Source of the DNA: a candidate division BRC1 bacterium ADurb.BinA292
GTDB lineage: Bacteria; Sumerlaeota; Sumerlaeia; MVZB01
Direction of reading: 5' to 3'
Assembly: GCA_002068205.1 (NCBI GenBank)
Contig: MVZB01000002.1
Span: forward strand, 1 to 37,097
DNA: 37,097 nucleotides
The position numbers and the translations under genes are program-made. Every line of letters starts with the position of its first letter. Within the stretch, counting starts at the first letter, position 1. A model generated the notes under the pieces. The model had not been told where the DNA came from and did no database searches. It worked only from the letters and a program-made list of their open reading frames with translations. This document shows, piece after piece, positions 7,633 through 17,026 of this stretch.

Positions 7633-8174
7633 TCCTGACGTCGGAAACCCACGACCAGAACATTTCGAACCATCTCAAACGGATCTCGTCCTACAGCGCG
7701 GCGATCGCCCGCGAACTGAACTGGTCCGACGAGGCCGCGGCCCGCCTGGCGACCGCCTCCAAGCTGCACGATCTGGGCAAAATCGGCGTCCCCGACCAGA
7801 TCCTGAAAAAGACCGGCGCGCTGACCGAGGAAGAGCGCACGACGATGCAGCAGCACACGCGGCTGGGCTACCACATTCTGGAGAACAGCGCGTCGGAAAT
7901 CATGCGGCTGGGCGCGGTGATCGCGCTGCGCCATCACGAGCGCTACGACGGAACGGGTTACCCCGACGGGCTCGTGGGCGACGCCATCCCGATCGAGGCG
8001 CAGATCGTCTCGATCGCCGACGTCTTCGACGCGCTGACCACGGCGCGCCCCTATAAACCCGCCTGGCCCACGGATAAGACGGTGCAATACATCGTCGACC
8101 AGGCCGGCAAGATGTTCAATCCGCAGGTCGTTGATGCGTTCCTCAAGGCGATGCCGGAGATCAAACGCAACTAG
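7572..8174 (+). CDS. HD-GYP domain c-di-GMP phosphodiesterase (C-terminal part of a split gene)
   Basis: HD-GYP proteins hydrolyse cyclic di-GMP with a bi- or trinuclear metal centre. The 200 residues hold a complete catalytic domain: HLKRISSYSAAIARELNW (34-51), the HD pair in KLHDLGKIGVPD (H66, D67), a downstream His in MQQHTRLGYHIL, the diagnostic HHERYDGTGYP (121-131), and IVSIADVFDALTTARPYKP. The only start in the frame, GTG at 7572, has no Shine-Dalgarno sequence and lies inside the preceding gene, and the frame is open upstream with protein-like linker sequence. So this is probably the second half of the preceding gene separated by a frameshift, not an independent gene. It ends in TAG directly abutting the next PilZ frame. 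Confidence 0.85.
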   Translation: METTAPIAAASLEDDSIRLLILTSETHDQNISNHLKRISSYSAAIARELNWSDEAAARLATASKLHDLGKIGVPDQILKKTGALTEEERTTMQQHTRLGYHILENSASEIMRLGAVIALRHHERYDGTGYPDGLVGDAIPIEAQIVSIADVFDALTTARPYKPAWPTDKTVQYIVDQAGKMFNPQVVDAFLKAMPEIKRN

Positions 8175-8624
8175 TTGCGGTTCATCGACGACTTCCGCGA
8201 CATTTGGACCGAACGGCGCAACGCCACGCGCGTGCCGGTGGCCCCCGTGCCGATCAGCATCGAGGTGGCCATGCCCGAAATGACCTTCCGCCCGTACCGG
8301 CTGGAGGGGATCATCTGCAACCTCTCGGCCTACGGCGTCAAGGCGCGGCTGAACAACGTCACCGGCGACATGTTCGGCCTGCTGGTCAACTCGCGCCGCT
8401 ATGCCAAGATCTACTGCGAACAGCCGCTCTGGGAACCGCTGCACCAGACGTTCTGCCGCGTGGCGTGGATCGATTACTACGCGCTGCCGGACCCCGACGC
8501 CTGCCTGATGGGACTGGAATTCCAGAATCCGATTCACGAGCTGGTCGAGATCATCCAGGAGATCGGCACCGCCCCGCAACCGGAGGGGGTGGAGGGGATC
8601 GAACGGATCGATTCGGCCGGTTGA
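8175..8624 (+). CDS. PilZ domain protein
   Basis: A 149-residue single-domain PilZ protein, a cytoplasmic c-di-GMP receptor. The RxxxR motif is in ERRNATRVPV (about residues 13-22, RNATR), and the second motif NxSxxG is in ICNLSAYGVKARL. The C-terminal part (FCRVAWIDYYALP...CLMGLEFQNP) matches the closing strands of the domain. The only plausible start is the TTG at 8175, immediately after the TAG of the HD-GYP frame and in the same frame; the nearest Shine-Dalgarno-like GGAG is 15 bases upstream. Translation must therefore depend on stop-start reinitiation or on readthrough of the TAG. It likely reads out the c-di-GMP level set by the HD-GYP enzyme next to it. Confidence 0.75.
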   Translation: MRFIDDFRDIWTERRNATRVPVAPVPISIEVAMPEMTFRPYRLEGIICNLSAYGVKARLNNVTGDMFGLLVNSRRYAKIYCEQPLWEPLHQTFCRVAWIDYYALPDPDACLMGLEFQNPIHELVEIIQEIGTAPQPEGVEGIERIDSAG

Positions 8625-8710
8625 CGTAGCCCGCGCAAACCGGTTCAATGGGACGACCGCCCTTGAGGGCCGCATGATCGCCGCGTGCCCGACGCCGCCG
8701 GACGTTCCCC

Positions 8711-9748
<1,038 letters not shown>

Positions 9749-9751
9749 GAG

Positions 9752-9845
9752 GTTCGTCCCTCGTCCTCGTTCTCGTAATTGCTCCCGAAGGCCTTCCCCA
9801 AAATTCGGCCCTCGGCTCTCGTCCCTCGTCCTCGGCTCTCGAACT
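9752..9845 (+). repeat. Dispersed intergenic repeat, CTCGGCTCTCG family
   Basis: Between the convergent ruvB and SDR genes. Two exact copies of CTCGGCTCTCG (9811-9821, 9831-9841) plus degenerate GTCCCTCGTCCTCG versions (from 9755) form a pyrimidine-rich block. The same core occurs at 16893-16903 (inverted), 28098-28108 and 28182-28192, always between genes. Confidence 0.65.
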
Positions 9846-9885
9846 CCATTCATGGCGCGCCGCCGCCGCATACGAAACAGACCGG

Positions 9886-9932
9886 GATCTGGATTGAAAT
9901 CAGGATCGGGATCGAAATCGAAATCGACTCCC
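9886..9932 (+). repeat. Degenerate six-base tandem repeat (GATCGG/GAAATC)
   Basis: A run of GGATTGAAATCAGGATC and similar six-base units with period 6 (GATCGG, GATCGA, AATCGA). A related run lies inverted at 12682-12706. It is intergenic and has no coding character. Confidence 0.6.
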
Positions 9933-9976
9933 CACCGGCATTTCATCTCGCCCGAGGACGCGCGGCGGATCCGCCT

Positions 9977-10936
9977 TCACAGCATCGCCCGGAGGGCGTC
10001 CTCCAGCCGGGGGTGGCGAAACTCGAAGCCGGAGGCTTGCAGCCGCGCGGGCGTCATGCGGATGCTCGCCAGCAGGAGCTCCTCGGCCATTTCGCCCAGG
10101 GCCAGCCGGACGGCCGCGGCGGGGGCGGGCGTCACGGCCGGCCGTTTGAGCACGCGCCCCAGCGTCCGGGCGAACTCGCGGTTGGTGACGGCCTCGGGCG
10201 CGGCGAAATTGAACGGGCCGGCAAGGTCCGCGCGCCGCATCAGCCACAGAATTCCCCGCACGACGTCCTCCAGCGCGATCCAGCTGACGTATTGATCACC
10301 CCTGCCGACGGGGCCGCCGACGCCGGCTTTGAAGAACGGCAGCATCATCTTGAGCATGCCGCCGCGCGGGCTGAGCACGCCGCCGAAGCGGGTCAGCGCC
10401 ACGCGGATTCCGGCCTCGCGGGCCGGTTCGGTTGCGGCTTCCCACGCCTGGCAGACCTCGGCCAGGAACCCGCCGCCGGGAGCGTTCTCCTCAGTCAGGA
10501 TCTCGGCGCCGCGATCGCCGTAGAAGCCCATGGCGGAGGCGCAGATCAGAACCGCCGGCCGGGCGGCAGCGGCGGCCAACCGCTCGCAGAGCAGCCGCGT
10601 CCCGGCGACGCGGCTTTCGCGGATCCGCTGTTTCTTCTGGACGGTCCAGCGGCCCGTGATGCTCTCGCCGGCCAGGTGGACGACGGCATCGAAGCCCTCC
10701 AGGACGGCGCCGTCGAGCCGGCGTTCCTCGGGCTCCCAGGAGATCGCCTGTTCGCCCTGGCGCGGGGTGGCGCCGTGGACCAGCCGGACGACGCGCGCCT
10801 GGTCGGCCCGCAGCCGTTCGAGCAGGGCGGCGCCGATCAGGCCGTGCGATCCGGAGACGAGGACGCGCCCGGCGGGTTCGTGACCGACGGCCTGGGGCTG
10901 GCCGACAGCCTGGGGAACGGGGGAAGTGGCGGCCAT
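9977..10936 (-). CDS. TIGR01777-type NAD(P)-dependent SDR (YfcH/SDR39U1 family)
   Basis: Extended/atypical short-chain dehydrogenase of the TIGR01777 epimerase-like family (E. coli YfcH, human SDR39U1). Substrate and reaction are unknown; family members have been linked to cell division or chloroplast protein functions. The 319 residues show the nucleotide-binding VSGSHGLIGAAL near residues 26-38, VVHLAGESITGRWT (about 86-99), K-K-Q-R-I-RESR, the SAMGFYGDRG active-site stretch near 133, RFGGVLSPRGGML, and the C-terminal DUF1731-like part ending GFEFRHPRLEDALRAML. AGGATC precedes the ATG. A 20-residue Ala/Gln-rich N-terminal extension is present before the dinucleotide fold. Monocistronic as far as can be seen. 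Confidence 0.88.
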   Translation of the reverse strand: MAATSPVPQAVGQPQAVGHEPAGRVLVSGSHGLIGAALLERLRADQARVVRLVHGATPRQGEQAISWEPEERRLDGAVLEGFDAVVHLAGESITGRWTVQKKQRIRESRVAGTRLLCERLAAAAARPAVLICASAMGFYGDRGAEILTEENAPGGGFLAEVCQAWEAATEPAREAGIRVALTRFGGVLSPRGGMLKMMLPFFKAGVGGPVGRGDQYVSWIALEDVVRGILWLMRRADLAGPFNFAAPEAVTNREFARTLGRVLKRPAVTPAPAAAVRLALGEMAEELLLASIRMTPARLQASGFEFRHPRLEDALRAML

Positions 10937-11063
10937 GGGAAGATCCTTTGGCGAAATCGCGCAAGGTTCAGGAAGCTGGATTTATGCCATCCGTCGCGGG
11001 CGGGGCCGCGGACGGGTTGGGGAGGCCGGCGTCCCGATTACCTCACATCGCAATCAATTATTC
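10937..11063. other. Divergent intergenic region, no gene seen
   Basis: Between the starts of the SDR gene (minus) and the promoter of the desaturase (plus). The 11040-11062 part is AT-rich for this genome (CAATCAATTATTC) and probably holds upstream promoter elements. No coding sequence or RNA gene is recognisable. Confidence 0.4.
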
Positions 11064-11093
11064 TTGGCCAATCCTTACCGGACGTGCTAGGGT
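11064..11093 (+). promoter_or_regulatory. Promoter of the desaturase gene
   Basis: TTGGCC (11064-11069), 18-base spacer, TAGGGT (11088-11093) preceded by TGC (extended -10). Predicted start near 11100, which leaves a leader of about 290 bases before the ATG at 11394. Confidence 0.5.
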
Positions 11094-11179
11094 CTGTTCC
11101 GGATGAACGGGCGCCCGCAGCGCCTCCGTTCCACCCCGCGGCGCCCGCGCCCCCCGGCGGGAGTGGGCGAGTGATTGGG

Positions 11180-11353
11180 ATGCGAACGATGTCTCACCGA
11201 AAGCAGGCTTTCATCATTCGCTCCCTGGATTTGATTGCACATCCGTCGTTGATCGACCCGCCACCGCAAATCACTCAGATCGACCGCGCGCCCAACCGAT
11301 TCAATAGCTTGAACCACGGCGTTGTCCGGCCGGGCGCCTTCCGCCTCCGCTGA
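11180..11353 (+). CDS. Possible 57-residue upstream ORF in the desaturase leader
   Basis: ATG at 11180 opens a 57-codon frame ending TGA 11351-11353, 40 bases before the desaturase. The product (MRTMSHRKQAFIIRS..., ending RPGAFRLR) is basic and resembles nothing I know. Base composition is lower in GC than flanking genes. There is no strong Shine-Dalgarno sequence. It may be a leader peptide or chance. Confidence 0.2.
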   Translation: MRTMSHRKQAFIIRSLDLIAHPSLIDPPPQITQIDRAPNRFNSLNHGVVRPGAFRLR

Positions 11354-11393
11354 ACCGACGCCGTACCCCGACCATGAATGGAGAGCAAGCCTG

Positions 11394-12368
<975 letters not shown>

Positions 12369-12398
12369 TCCGCCGCGAAGCCCGCCGTGCGACAAATC

Positions 12399-12432
12399 AT
12401 CCGTCGGATCGAACCGGTCCGACGGATTTTTC
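12399..12432 (+). terminator. Rho-independent terminator of the desaturase gene
   Basis: Perfect 10-bp stem ATCCGTCGGA (12399-12408) / TCCGACGGAT (12418-12427), nine-base loop, followed by TTTTC. It starts 30 bases after the stop codon. Confidence 0.9.
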
Positions 12433-12777
12433 ATTTCAGCGCCAGAATATTCCTTTCCCCAGGAAATAAGCTCTGCCACTCAGCAGCGTTGCGCTCCCAG
12501 GTATCGGCCGGTTGCTTCTTTCATGAGGCGGTTTTCGAAACCTGAACGACGAGAGTCGAATTCTCGGGTGCGCCTTTGAGCGTGACGCCACTCCCGCGCT
12601 GGATTTCGGGCCGGGATGGCCCATGGAGGCGGCATGGATCGGCGGTGCGACCGAGGCATCCCGGCGAGGGGCGGCGATGCCGATCCCGAATCCGATCCCG
12701 ATTCCCAAATGGATCCGGCGGATACAATATATTGCACCTCCCTTTACCGAGGACGACAAGATGTTGCTTTTTTGGGG
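12433..12777. other. Intergenic region with no convincing gene
   Basis: Between the desaturase terminator and the next promoter. It holds a small inverted repeat (GAGA...TCTC near 12551-12566), the six-base repeat at 12682-12706 and AT-rich sequence (GATACAATATATTG at 12721) just before the promoter. Open frames here lack codon bias and family similarity. Confidence 0.4.
12682..12706 (-). repeat. Inverted copy of the GATCGG-type six-base repeat
   Basis: GATCCCGAATCCGATCCCGA and flanking bases: period-6 units that are the complement of the GATCGGGATC units at 9886-9932. Confidence 0.5.
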
Positions 12778-12806
12778 TTGACTTCTCCCGGGGCCGGCGT
12801 TATAAC
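12778..12806 (+). promoter_or_regulatory. Strong sigma70-like promoter upstream of the nrdJ leader
   Basis: TTGACT (12778-12783), 17-base spacer, TATAAC (12801-12806); five of six matches in both boxes, the best promoter in the window. A T6 run and AT-rich DNA lie just upstream. Predicted start near 12813, about 700 bases ahead of the nrdJ ATG, so it drives either a very long leader or a separate small RNA. Confidence 0.65.
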
Positions 12807-12812
12807 CGCCCC

Positions 12813-13510
12813 ACAATCGCGACTTACCGGGCTCCGGTCGCTATCGGCGAACTGAACTGCATGGTCTTCTTTCCGTCTCCCCGCCGAAGCGAACCGTCCC
12901 CCCTCGCGATATCAACCCCGATGCCGGGCCCGACGCCTCCGCCCTCTGTCACTGGCAGCCTTGGGTGGGGCAGAGACGGCCGGGCCGACTTCCCTGACGG
13001 GGAAGGGGGGCATCGGGCCGGTTCCCCTGGAACGGGGATCCCGGGCGACAGGCACTGCGCACCTGACGCCCGACCGCGCGGCGGCGCCGGAACAGCGACC
13101 GGGGCCTCCGCGACTCAGGGCTGCCGAATGATCCGATACCCGTCGCCCCTGCTCCGGTTGCGACCCGTTGAATCCGCTCTGGTAAAGCGTTGCCGGCGAT
13201 CCCGTGGAACCCGTGAAGGCGAACCCGATGGACCGTTGTGACCCGCTCCTGTAGAATGCTCTCGGAACGCTTGCGAGGAAAGTTCGGCAGCCCTGATGGT
13301 CGGTCCGTGCGCTCCGGCCCGATGGGTGCTTTGTCCTCCTGAACGAAGATGACCCGAAATGCGCCGGAGCAAGGCTCCGGCCGGCGCGCCCCCGCCGGGC
13401 GTGTCCGCTAAGCTGTCGCCTTTGAGCATTCGCTGAGACCGGTTTTGCCCCCACGCCCGACGGCTGGTCGGCCCCGACCACACCACGAGCCCGCCTGAAA
13501 GGGCCTCCCC
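12813..13510 (+). other. About 700-base untranslated stretch upstream of nrdJ, possible structured RNA
   Basis: No convincing protein frame on either strand. Clear potential hairpins include GCCGGAGC-AAG-GCTCCGGC (13363-13381), TTCCCC...GGGGAA-type pairs near 12990-13040 and CGGGGATCCCGGG at 13034. A stretch at 13204-13242 (GGAACCCGTG..., then GTTGTGACC) loosely recalls the GGGAA-CCGGTG...CTGTGA core of cobalamin riboswitches, which would suit a B12-dependent reductase, but the match is poor and the B12-box is not evident. Function unknown. Confidence 0.3.
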
Positions 13511-16500
13511 ATGAAACTGTTCCGCCGCCACACCCGCTCCGACATCAACCCGCTGGACGAGGTGGAGTACGAAAAACGCCGATCGGTGATCACCAACTCC
13601 GATGGCTCGATCGTCTTTGAGATGCGCGACGCCGAGGTGCCGCGCGCCTGGAGTCAGCTTGCCACCGACATCATTGTCTCGAAGTATTTCCGGCGCGCCG
13701 GCCTGAGCGGCCCGGAGGGGCGCGAGACGAGCGCCCGCCAGGTGGTCCACCGCATCGTCCACACGATCCGCGTCGCGGGCGAGCAGATGGGCCGCTACTT
13801 CCATTCGAAGGAGGACGCCGACACGTTCGAGGCCGAGCTGGCCCACCTGCTGATCACGCAGAAGGGGGCGTTCAACTCGCCGGTCTGGTTCAACTGCGGC
13901 CTGTGGCACGAATACGGGATCAAGGGGAGCGGGGGCAACTTCGCCTGGGACCCGGCGACCGACGCGATCGAGGAGATCGACAACAACTACAGCCGGCCGC
14001 AGTGCTCGGCCTGCTTCATCCAGTCGGTCGAGGACGACCTGATGTCAATCTTCGACCTGATCAAGACCGAGGCGAAGATCTTCAAGTACGGCTCGGGGAC
14101 GGGGACGAACTTCTCGCGCCTGCGCTCCAAGCACGAGAAGCTCTCCGGCGGCGGCACCAGCTCGGGGCTGATGAGCTTCCTGGAGGTGTTCGACCGCGGG
14201 GCGGGCGCCACCAAGAGCGGCGGCACGACCCGGCGCGCGGCCAAGATGGTCTGCCTCGACATGGATCACCCCGAGATCGAGGAGTTCATCAGCTGGAAGG
14301 TGCGCGAGGAGGAGAAGGCGCGCATCCTGATCGAGCACGGCGGGCTGCCGGCCGACTTCAACGGCGAGGCCTACCATACCGTTTCGGGCCAGAACTCGAA
14401 CAACTCGGTGCGGATCACCGACGAGTTCATGCAGGCGGCGCTCGAGGGGAAGGACTGGGGCACGTACGGCCGCGTCACCGGCGAGCTGATCGAGCGCAAG
14501 AACGCCGCCGACCTGCTGGCGAAGATCTGCCAGGCGGCCTGGCGCTGCGCCGACCCCGGCGTGCAGTTCGACACGACGATCAACGACTGGCACACCTGCC
14601 CCAACACCGACAAGATCCGGGCGAGCAACCCGTGCTCCGAATACATGTTCCTGGACGACACGGCGTGCAATCTGGCGTCGATCAACCTGCTGAAATACCT
14701 GGACGAGGAGGGGGAGTTCGACGTCGAGGGGTTCCGCCATGCGGTGCGCCTGCTCATCCTGGCGCAGGAGATTCTGGTCGACTTCTCCAGCTACCCGACC
14801 GAGCGGATCGCCCGCAACAGCCACGATTACCGGCCGCTGGGGCTGGGCTACGCCAACCTGGGCGCGATGCTGATGGTGCTGGGGATCCCCTACGACAGCC
14901 CCGAGGGGCAGGCGATGTGCGGGGCGATCACGGCGATCATGACCGGCCACGCCTACCGCGTGTCGGCCGAGATCGCCGCCGACGTCGGCGCCTTCCCCGG
15001 TTACGCGCGCAACGCCAAGCCGTTCATGCGCGTGATGCACAAGCATCGCGACGCAGTCGACCGGATCAATCCGGAGTTCTGCCCGAGCTATCTGTTGGAG
15101 GCGGCGCGCCAGGATTGGGATGAAGCGATCGCCCACGGCGAGCAGCACGGCTACCGCAACGCGCAGGCGACGGTGCTGGCGCCGACCGGCACGATCGGCC
15201 TGCTGATGGACTGCGACACGACGGGGATCGAGCCGGACTTCGCGCTGGTCAAGTTCAAGAAACTGGCCGGCGGGGGCTACTTCAAAATCGTCAACCAGTC
15301 GGTGCCGGCGGCGCTGCGCAACCTGGGTTACAGCTCGGCGGAGATTCAGGACATCCTGCAGTATCTGCTGGGGACAATGACGCTGCGCAACGCGCCGCAC
15401 ATCAACGAGACCACGCTGCGCGAGCGCGGCTTTACCGACGACGACCTGGCGCGGGTGGAGAAATCGCTGCGCGGCGTCTTCGACCTCGGCAGCGCGTTCG
15501 CGCCGTGGGTTCTGGGCGAGGATCTGCTGCGCCGGCTCGGGCTGAACGGCCAGACCAAGGAGCCGGGCTTCAGCGTCCTGCGCTTCCTGGGCTTCACCGA
15601 GGCGCAGATCGAAGAGGCGAGCGACCACATCTGCGGCCGGATGACGGTGGAGGGGGCGCCGCACCTGCGCGAGGATCATCTGGCGGTGTTCGATTGCGCC
15701 AACCGTTGCGGCCGGATCGGCCGACGGTTCATCGCGCCGATGGGGCACATCCGGATGATGGCGGCGGCGCAGCCGTTCCTCTCCGGCGCAATCAGCAAGA
15801 CGGTCAACCTGCCCAACGAAGCGACAGTCGATGAGATCCGCGAGATCTACGTCGAGGGCTGGCGGATGGGGCTCAAGGCGATCGCGCTCTACCGCGATGG
15901 CTGCAAGCTGAGCCAGCCGCTCAGCACGAGCGAGAAGAAGCCGAAGGCCAAGGAGGTGGAGGTGGCGGCCAAGGCGCCCGAGGCGCCGGCGGCGGCGGCG
16001 TTCAACCGGGCGGTGGACGAGGCCCGCGCCGAGGCCCAACCGGTGCAGCTCAAGGCGCCGGCGCCGATGCGCCGCCGGCTGCCGCAACGGCGCCAGGGGA
16101 TCACCGTGGAGTCCAGGGTCGGCGGCCACAAGGTCTTCCTGCGCACGGGCGAATACGAGGACGGTCAGCTGGGCGAGATCTTCATCGACATGCACAAGGA
16201 AGGGGCGGCCTTCCGCTCGATGATGAACTGCTTCGCGATCGCGATCAGCAAGGGCTTGCAATACGGCGTGCCGCTGCGCGAGTTCGTCGATACGTTCACG
16301 TTCACGCGGTTCGAGCCGCAGGGGCCGTGCGATCATCCCTACGTGAAGCTGGCGACGTCGGTCGTCGATTACATCTTCCGCGTGCTGGCGTTGGAGTATC
16401 TGGGCGACGACAGCATGTGCCAGGTCAAGCCGGAGGAGAACATCGGCAGCGTCGTGTCGGTCACCGAATCGTCGGCCGAGGCCAAGGCGCTGGGCTGGCA

Positions 16501-16762
16501 ACCGAAAACCGAGGACGGCGGGGCGGAGGCGGCGCCGGGTGCGGCGCCCGCGGCCCGGCCGGTCCGCGTGGTGGAACCCGAGCGGGTGAGCGCGCGCGGC
16601 GGCGCGCAGGCGCAGGCCAAGCCGGCCGCTTCGGGGCTGGAAAGCCAGATGACGACGCTGATGGGCGACGCCCCGTTCTGCGACAGTTGCGGCCACATCA
16701 CCGTGCGCAACGGCACATGCTACAAGTGCCTCAATTGCGGCAATTCGATGGGCTGCTCGTAG
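13511..16762 (+). CDS. nrdJ: Class II (adenosylcobalamin-dependent) ribonucleoside-diphosphate reductase
   Basis: Makes deoxyribonucleotides using adenosylcobalamin to generate the thiyl radical, independent of oxygen. 1083 residues, the long bacterial NrdJ form. Key residues: redox cysteine in QCSACFIQ (C168), radical cysteine in NPCSE (C375) followed by E377, redox partner in DTACNLASINL (C386), the APTGTIGLLMDCDTTGIEP phosphate-binding stretch, and an insert region (about 640-740) typical of this subfamily. After an Ala/Pro/Lys linker (about 800-850) comes a TSCPD-type domain (GQLGEIFIDMHKEGAAFRSMMNCFAIAIS) and a C-terminal zinc ribbon CDSC...CYKCLNCG. The C-terminal cysteines relay electrons from thioredoxin. 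It has a long leader and its own terminator. It implies that the cell makes or imports B12. Confidence 0.97.
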   Translation: MKLFRRHTRSDINPLDEVEYEKRRSVITNSDGSIVFEMRDAEVPRAWSQLATDIIVSKYFRRAGLSGPEGRETSARQVVHRIVHTIRVAGEQMGRYFHSKEDADTFEAELAHLLITQKGAFNSPVWFNCGLWHEYGIKGSGGNFAWDPATDAIEEIDNNYSRPQCSACFIQSVEDDLMSIFDLIKTEAKIFKYGSGTGTNFSRLRSKHEKLSGGGTSSGLMSFLEVFDRGAGATKSGGTTRRAAKMVCLDMDHPEIEEFISWKVREEEKARILIEHGGLPADFNGEAYHTVSGQNSNNSVRITDEFMQAALEGKDWGTYGRVTGELIERKNAADLLAKICQAAWRCADPGVQFDTTINDWHTCPNTDKIRASNPCSEYMFLDDTACNLASINLLKYLDEEGEFDVEGFRHAVRLLILAQEILVDFSSYPTERIARNSHDYRPLGLGYANLGAMLMVLGIPYDSPEGQAMCGAITAIMTGHAYRVSAEIAADVGAFPGYARNAKPFMRVMHKHRDAVDRINPEFCPSYLLEAARQDWDEAIAHGEQHGYRNAQATVLAPTGTIGLLMDCDTTGIEPDFALVKFKKLAGGGYFKIVNQSVPAALRNLGYSSAEIQDILQYLLGTMTLRNAPHINETTLRERGFTDDDLARVEKSLRGVFDLGSAFAPWVLGEDLLRRLGLNGQTKEPGFSVLRFLGFTEAQIEEASDHICGRMTVEGAPHLREDHLAVFDCANRCGRIGRRFIAPMGHIRMMAAAQPFLSGAISKTVNLPNEATVDEIREIYVEGWRMGLKAIALYRDGCKLSQPLSTSEKKPKAKEVEVAAKAPEAPAAAAFNRAVDEARAEAQPVQLKAPAPMRRRLPQRRQGITVESRVGGHKVFLRTGEYEDGQLGEIFIDMHKEGAAFRSMMNCFAIAISKGLQYGVPLREFVDTFTFTRFEPQGPCDHPYVKLATSVVDYIFRVLALEYLGDDSMCQVKPEENIGSVVSVTESSAEAKALGWQPKTEDGGAEAAPGAAPAARPVRVVEPERVSARGGAQAQAKPAASGLESQMTTLMGDAPFCDSCGHITVRNGTCYKCLNCGNSMGCS

Positions 16763-16839
16763 AGGCGCGCGGGGCGGCGCTCGGAGTCCGGCCGGGAGAC
16801 AAAGTCTGGTTCAAACGCCGAAACCCCCTTGGAACGTCC

Positions 16840-16873
16840 AAAGCCGGACCGCCGCACAGGCGGCCCGGCTTTT
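16840..16873 (+). terminator. Rho-independent terminator of nrdJ
   Basis: AAAGCCGG-A-CCGCC, loop GCACA, GGCGG-C-CCGGCTTT, then T; 13 pairs with one mismatch, about 78 bases after the stop codon. Confidence 0.85.
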
Positions 16874-16892
16874 GGTAATTGCGGGGTGGTTT

Positions 16893-16910
16893 CGAGAGCC
16901 GAGGCCGAGG
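16893..16910 (-). repeat. CTCGGCTCTCG-family intergenic repeat (inverted copy)
   Basis: CGAGAGCCGAG (16893-16903) followed by GCCGAGG; reverse complement of the repeat at 9811-9841 and 28098-28192. Confidence 0.55.
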
Positions 16911-16984
16911 GATGGTTTTGGAGCAAGAGATGGCGTCTTGCGGAGGCGGGGGTTGCGCGGGGAGGGGGGCGGGGGGCAGAATAG

Positions 16985-16996
16985 ATACTCGAGTAT
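16985..16996. promoter_or_regulatory. 12-bp perfect palindrome upstream of the exported glycosidase-like gene
   Basis: ATACTCGAGTAT, an AT-rich perfect palindrome in otherwise G-rich DNA, 18 bases upstream of the Shine-Dalgarno sequence of the next gene. It could be an operator overlapping the promoter (TAGATA at 16982-16987 may be a -10). No regulator is identified. Confidence 0.3.
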
Positions 16997-17026
16997 ACGC
17001 AGCCCGTTTTTCGGGAGGAGTTGACG

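Noticed and set aside
13204..13300. Cobalamin riboswitch upstream of nrdJ
   Set aside because: GGAACCCGTG and GTTGTGACC resemble parts of the core, but spacing and the AGYCMGGAGACCKGCC B12-box do not match. Kept only as a hypothesis for the leader.
13274..13300. RNase P RNA, suggested by GAGGAAAGT
   Set aside because: Only nine bases match the P4 strand; the ACAGAA and CCGGCTTAT partners and other conserved regions are missing within the available length.
12912..13481. Minus-strand 189-codon frame in the nrdJ leader
   Set aside because: Ser/Arg/Gly-rich, no motif, no Shine-Dalgarno sequence, and antisense to the promoter-driven leader.
14045..16696. 883-codon open frame on the minus strand
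   Set aside because: Antisense shadow of nrdJ; composition is RRHHRADL-type with no domain.
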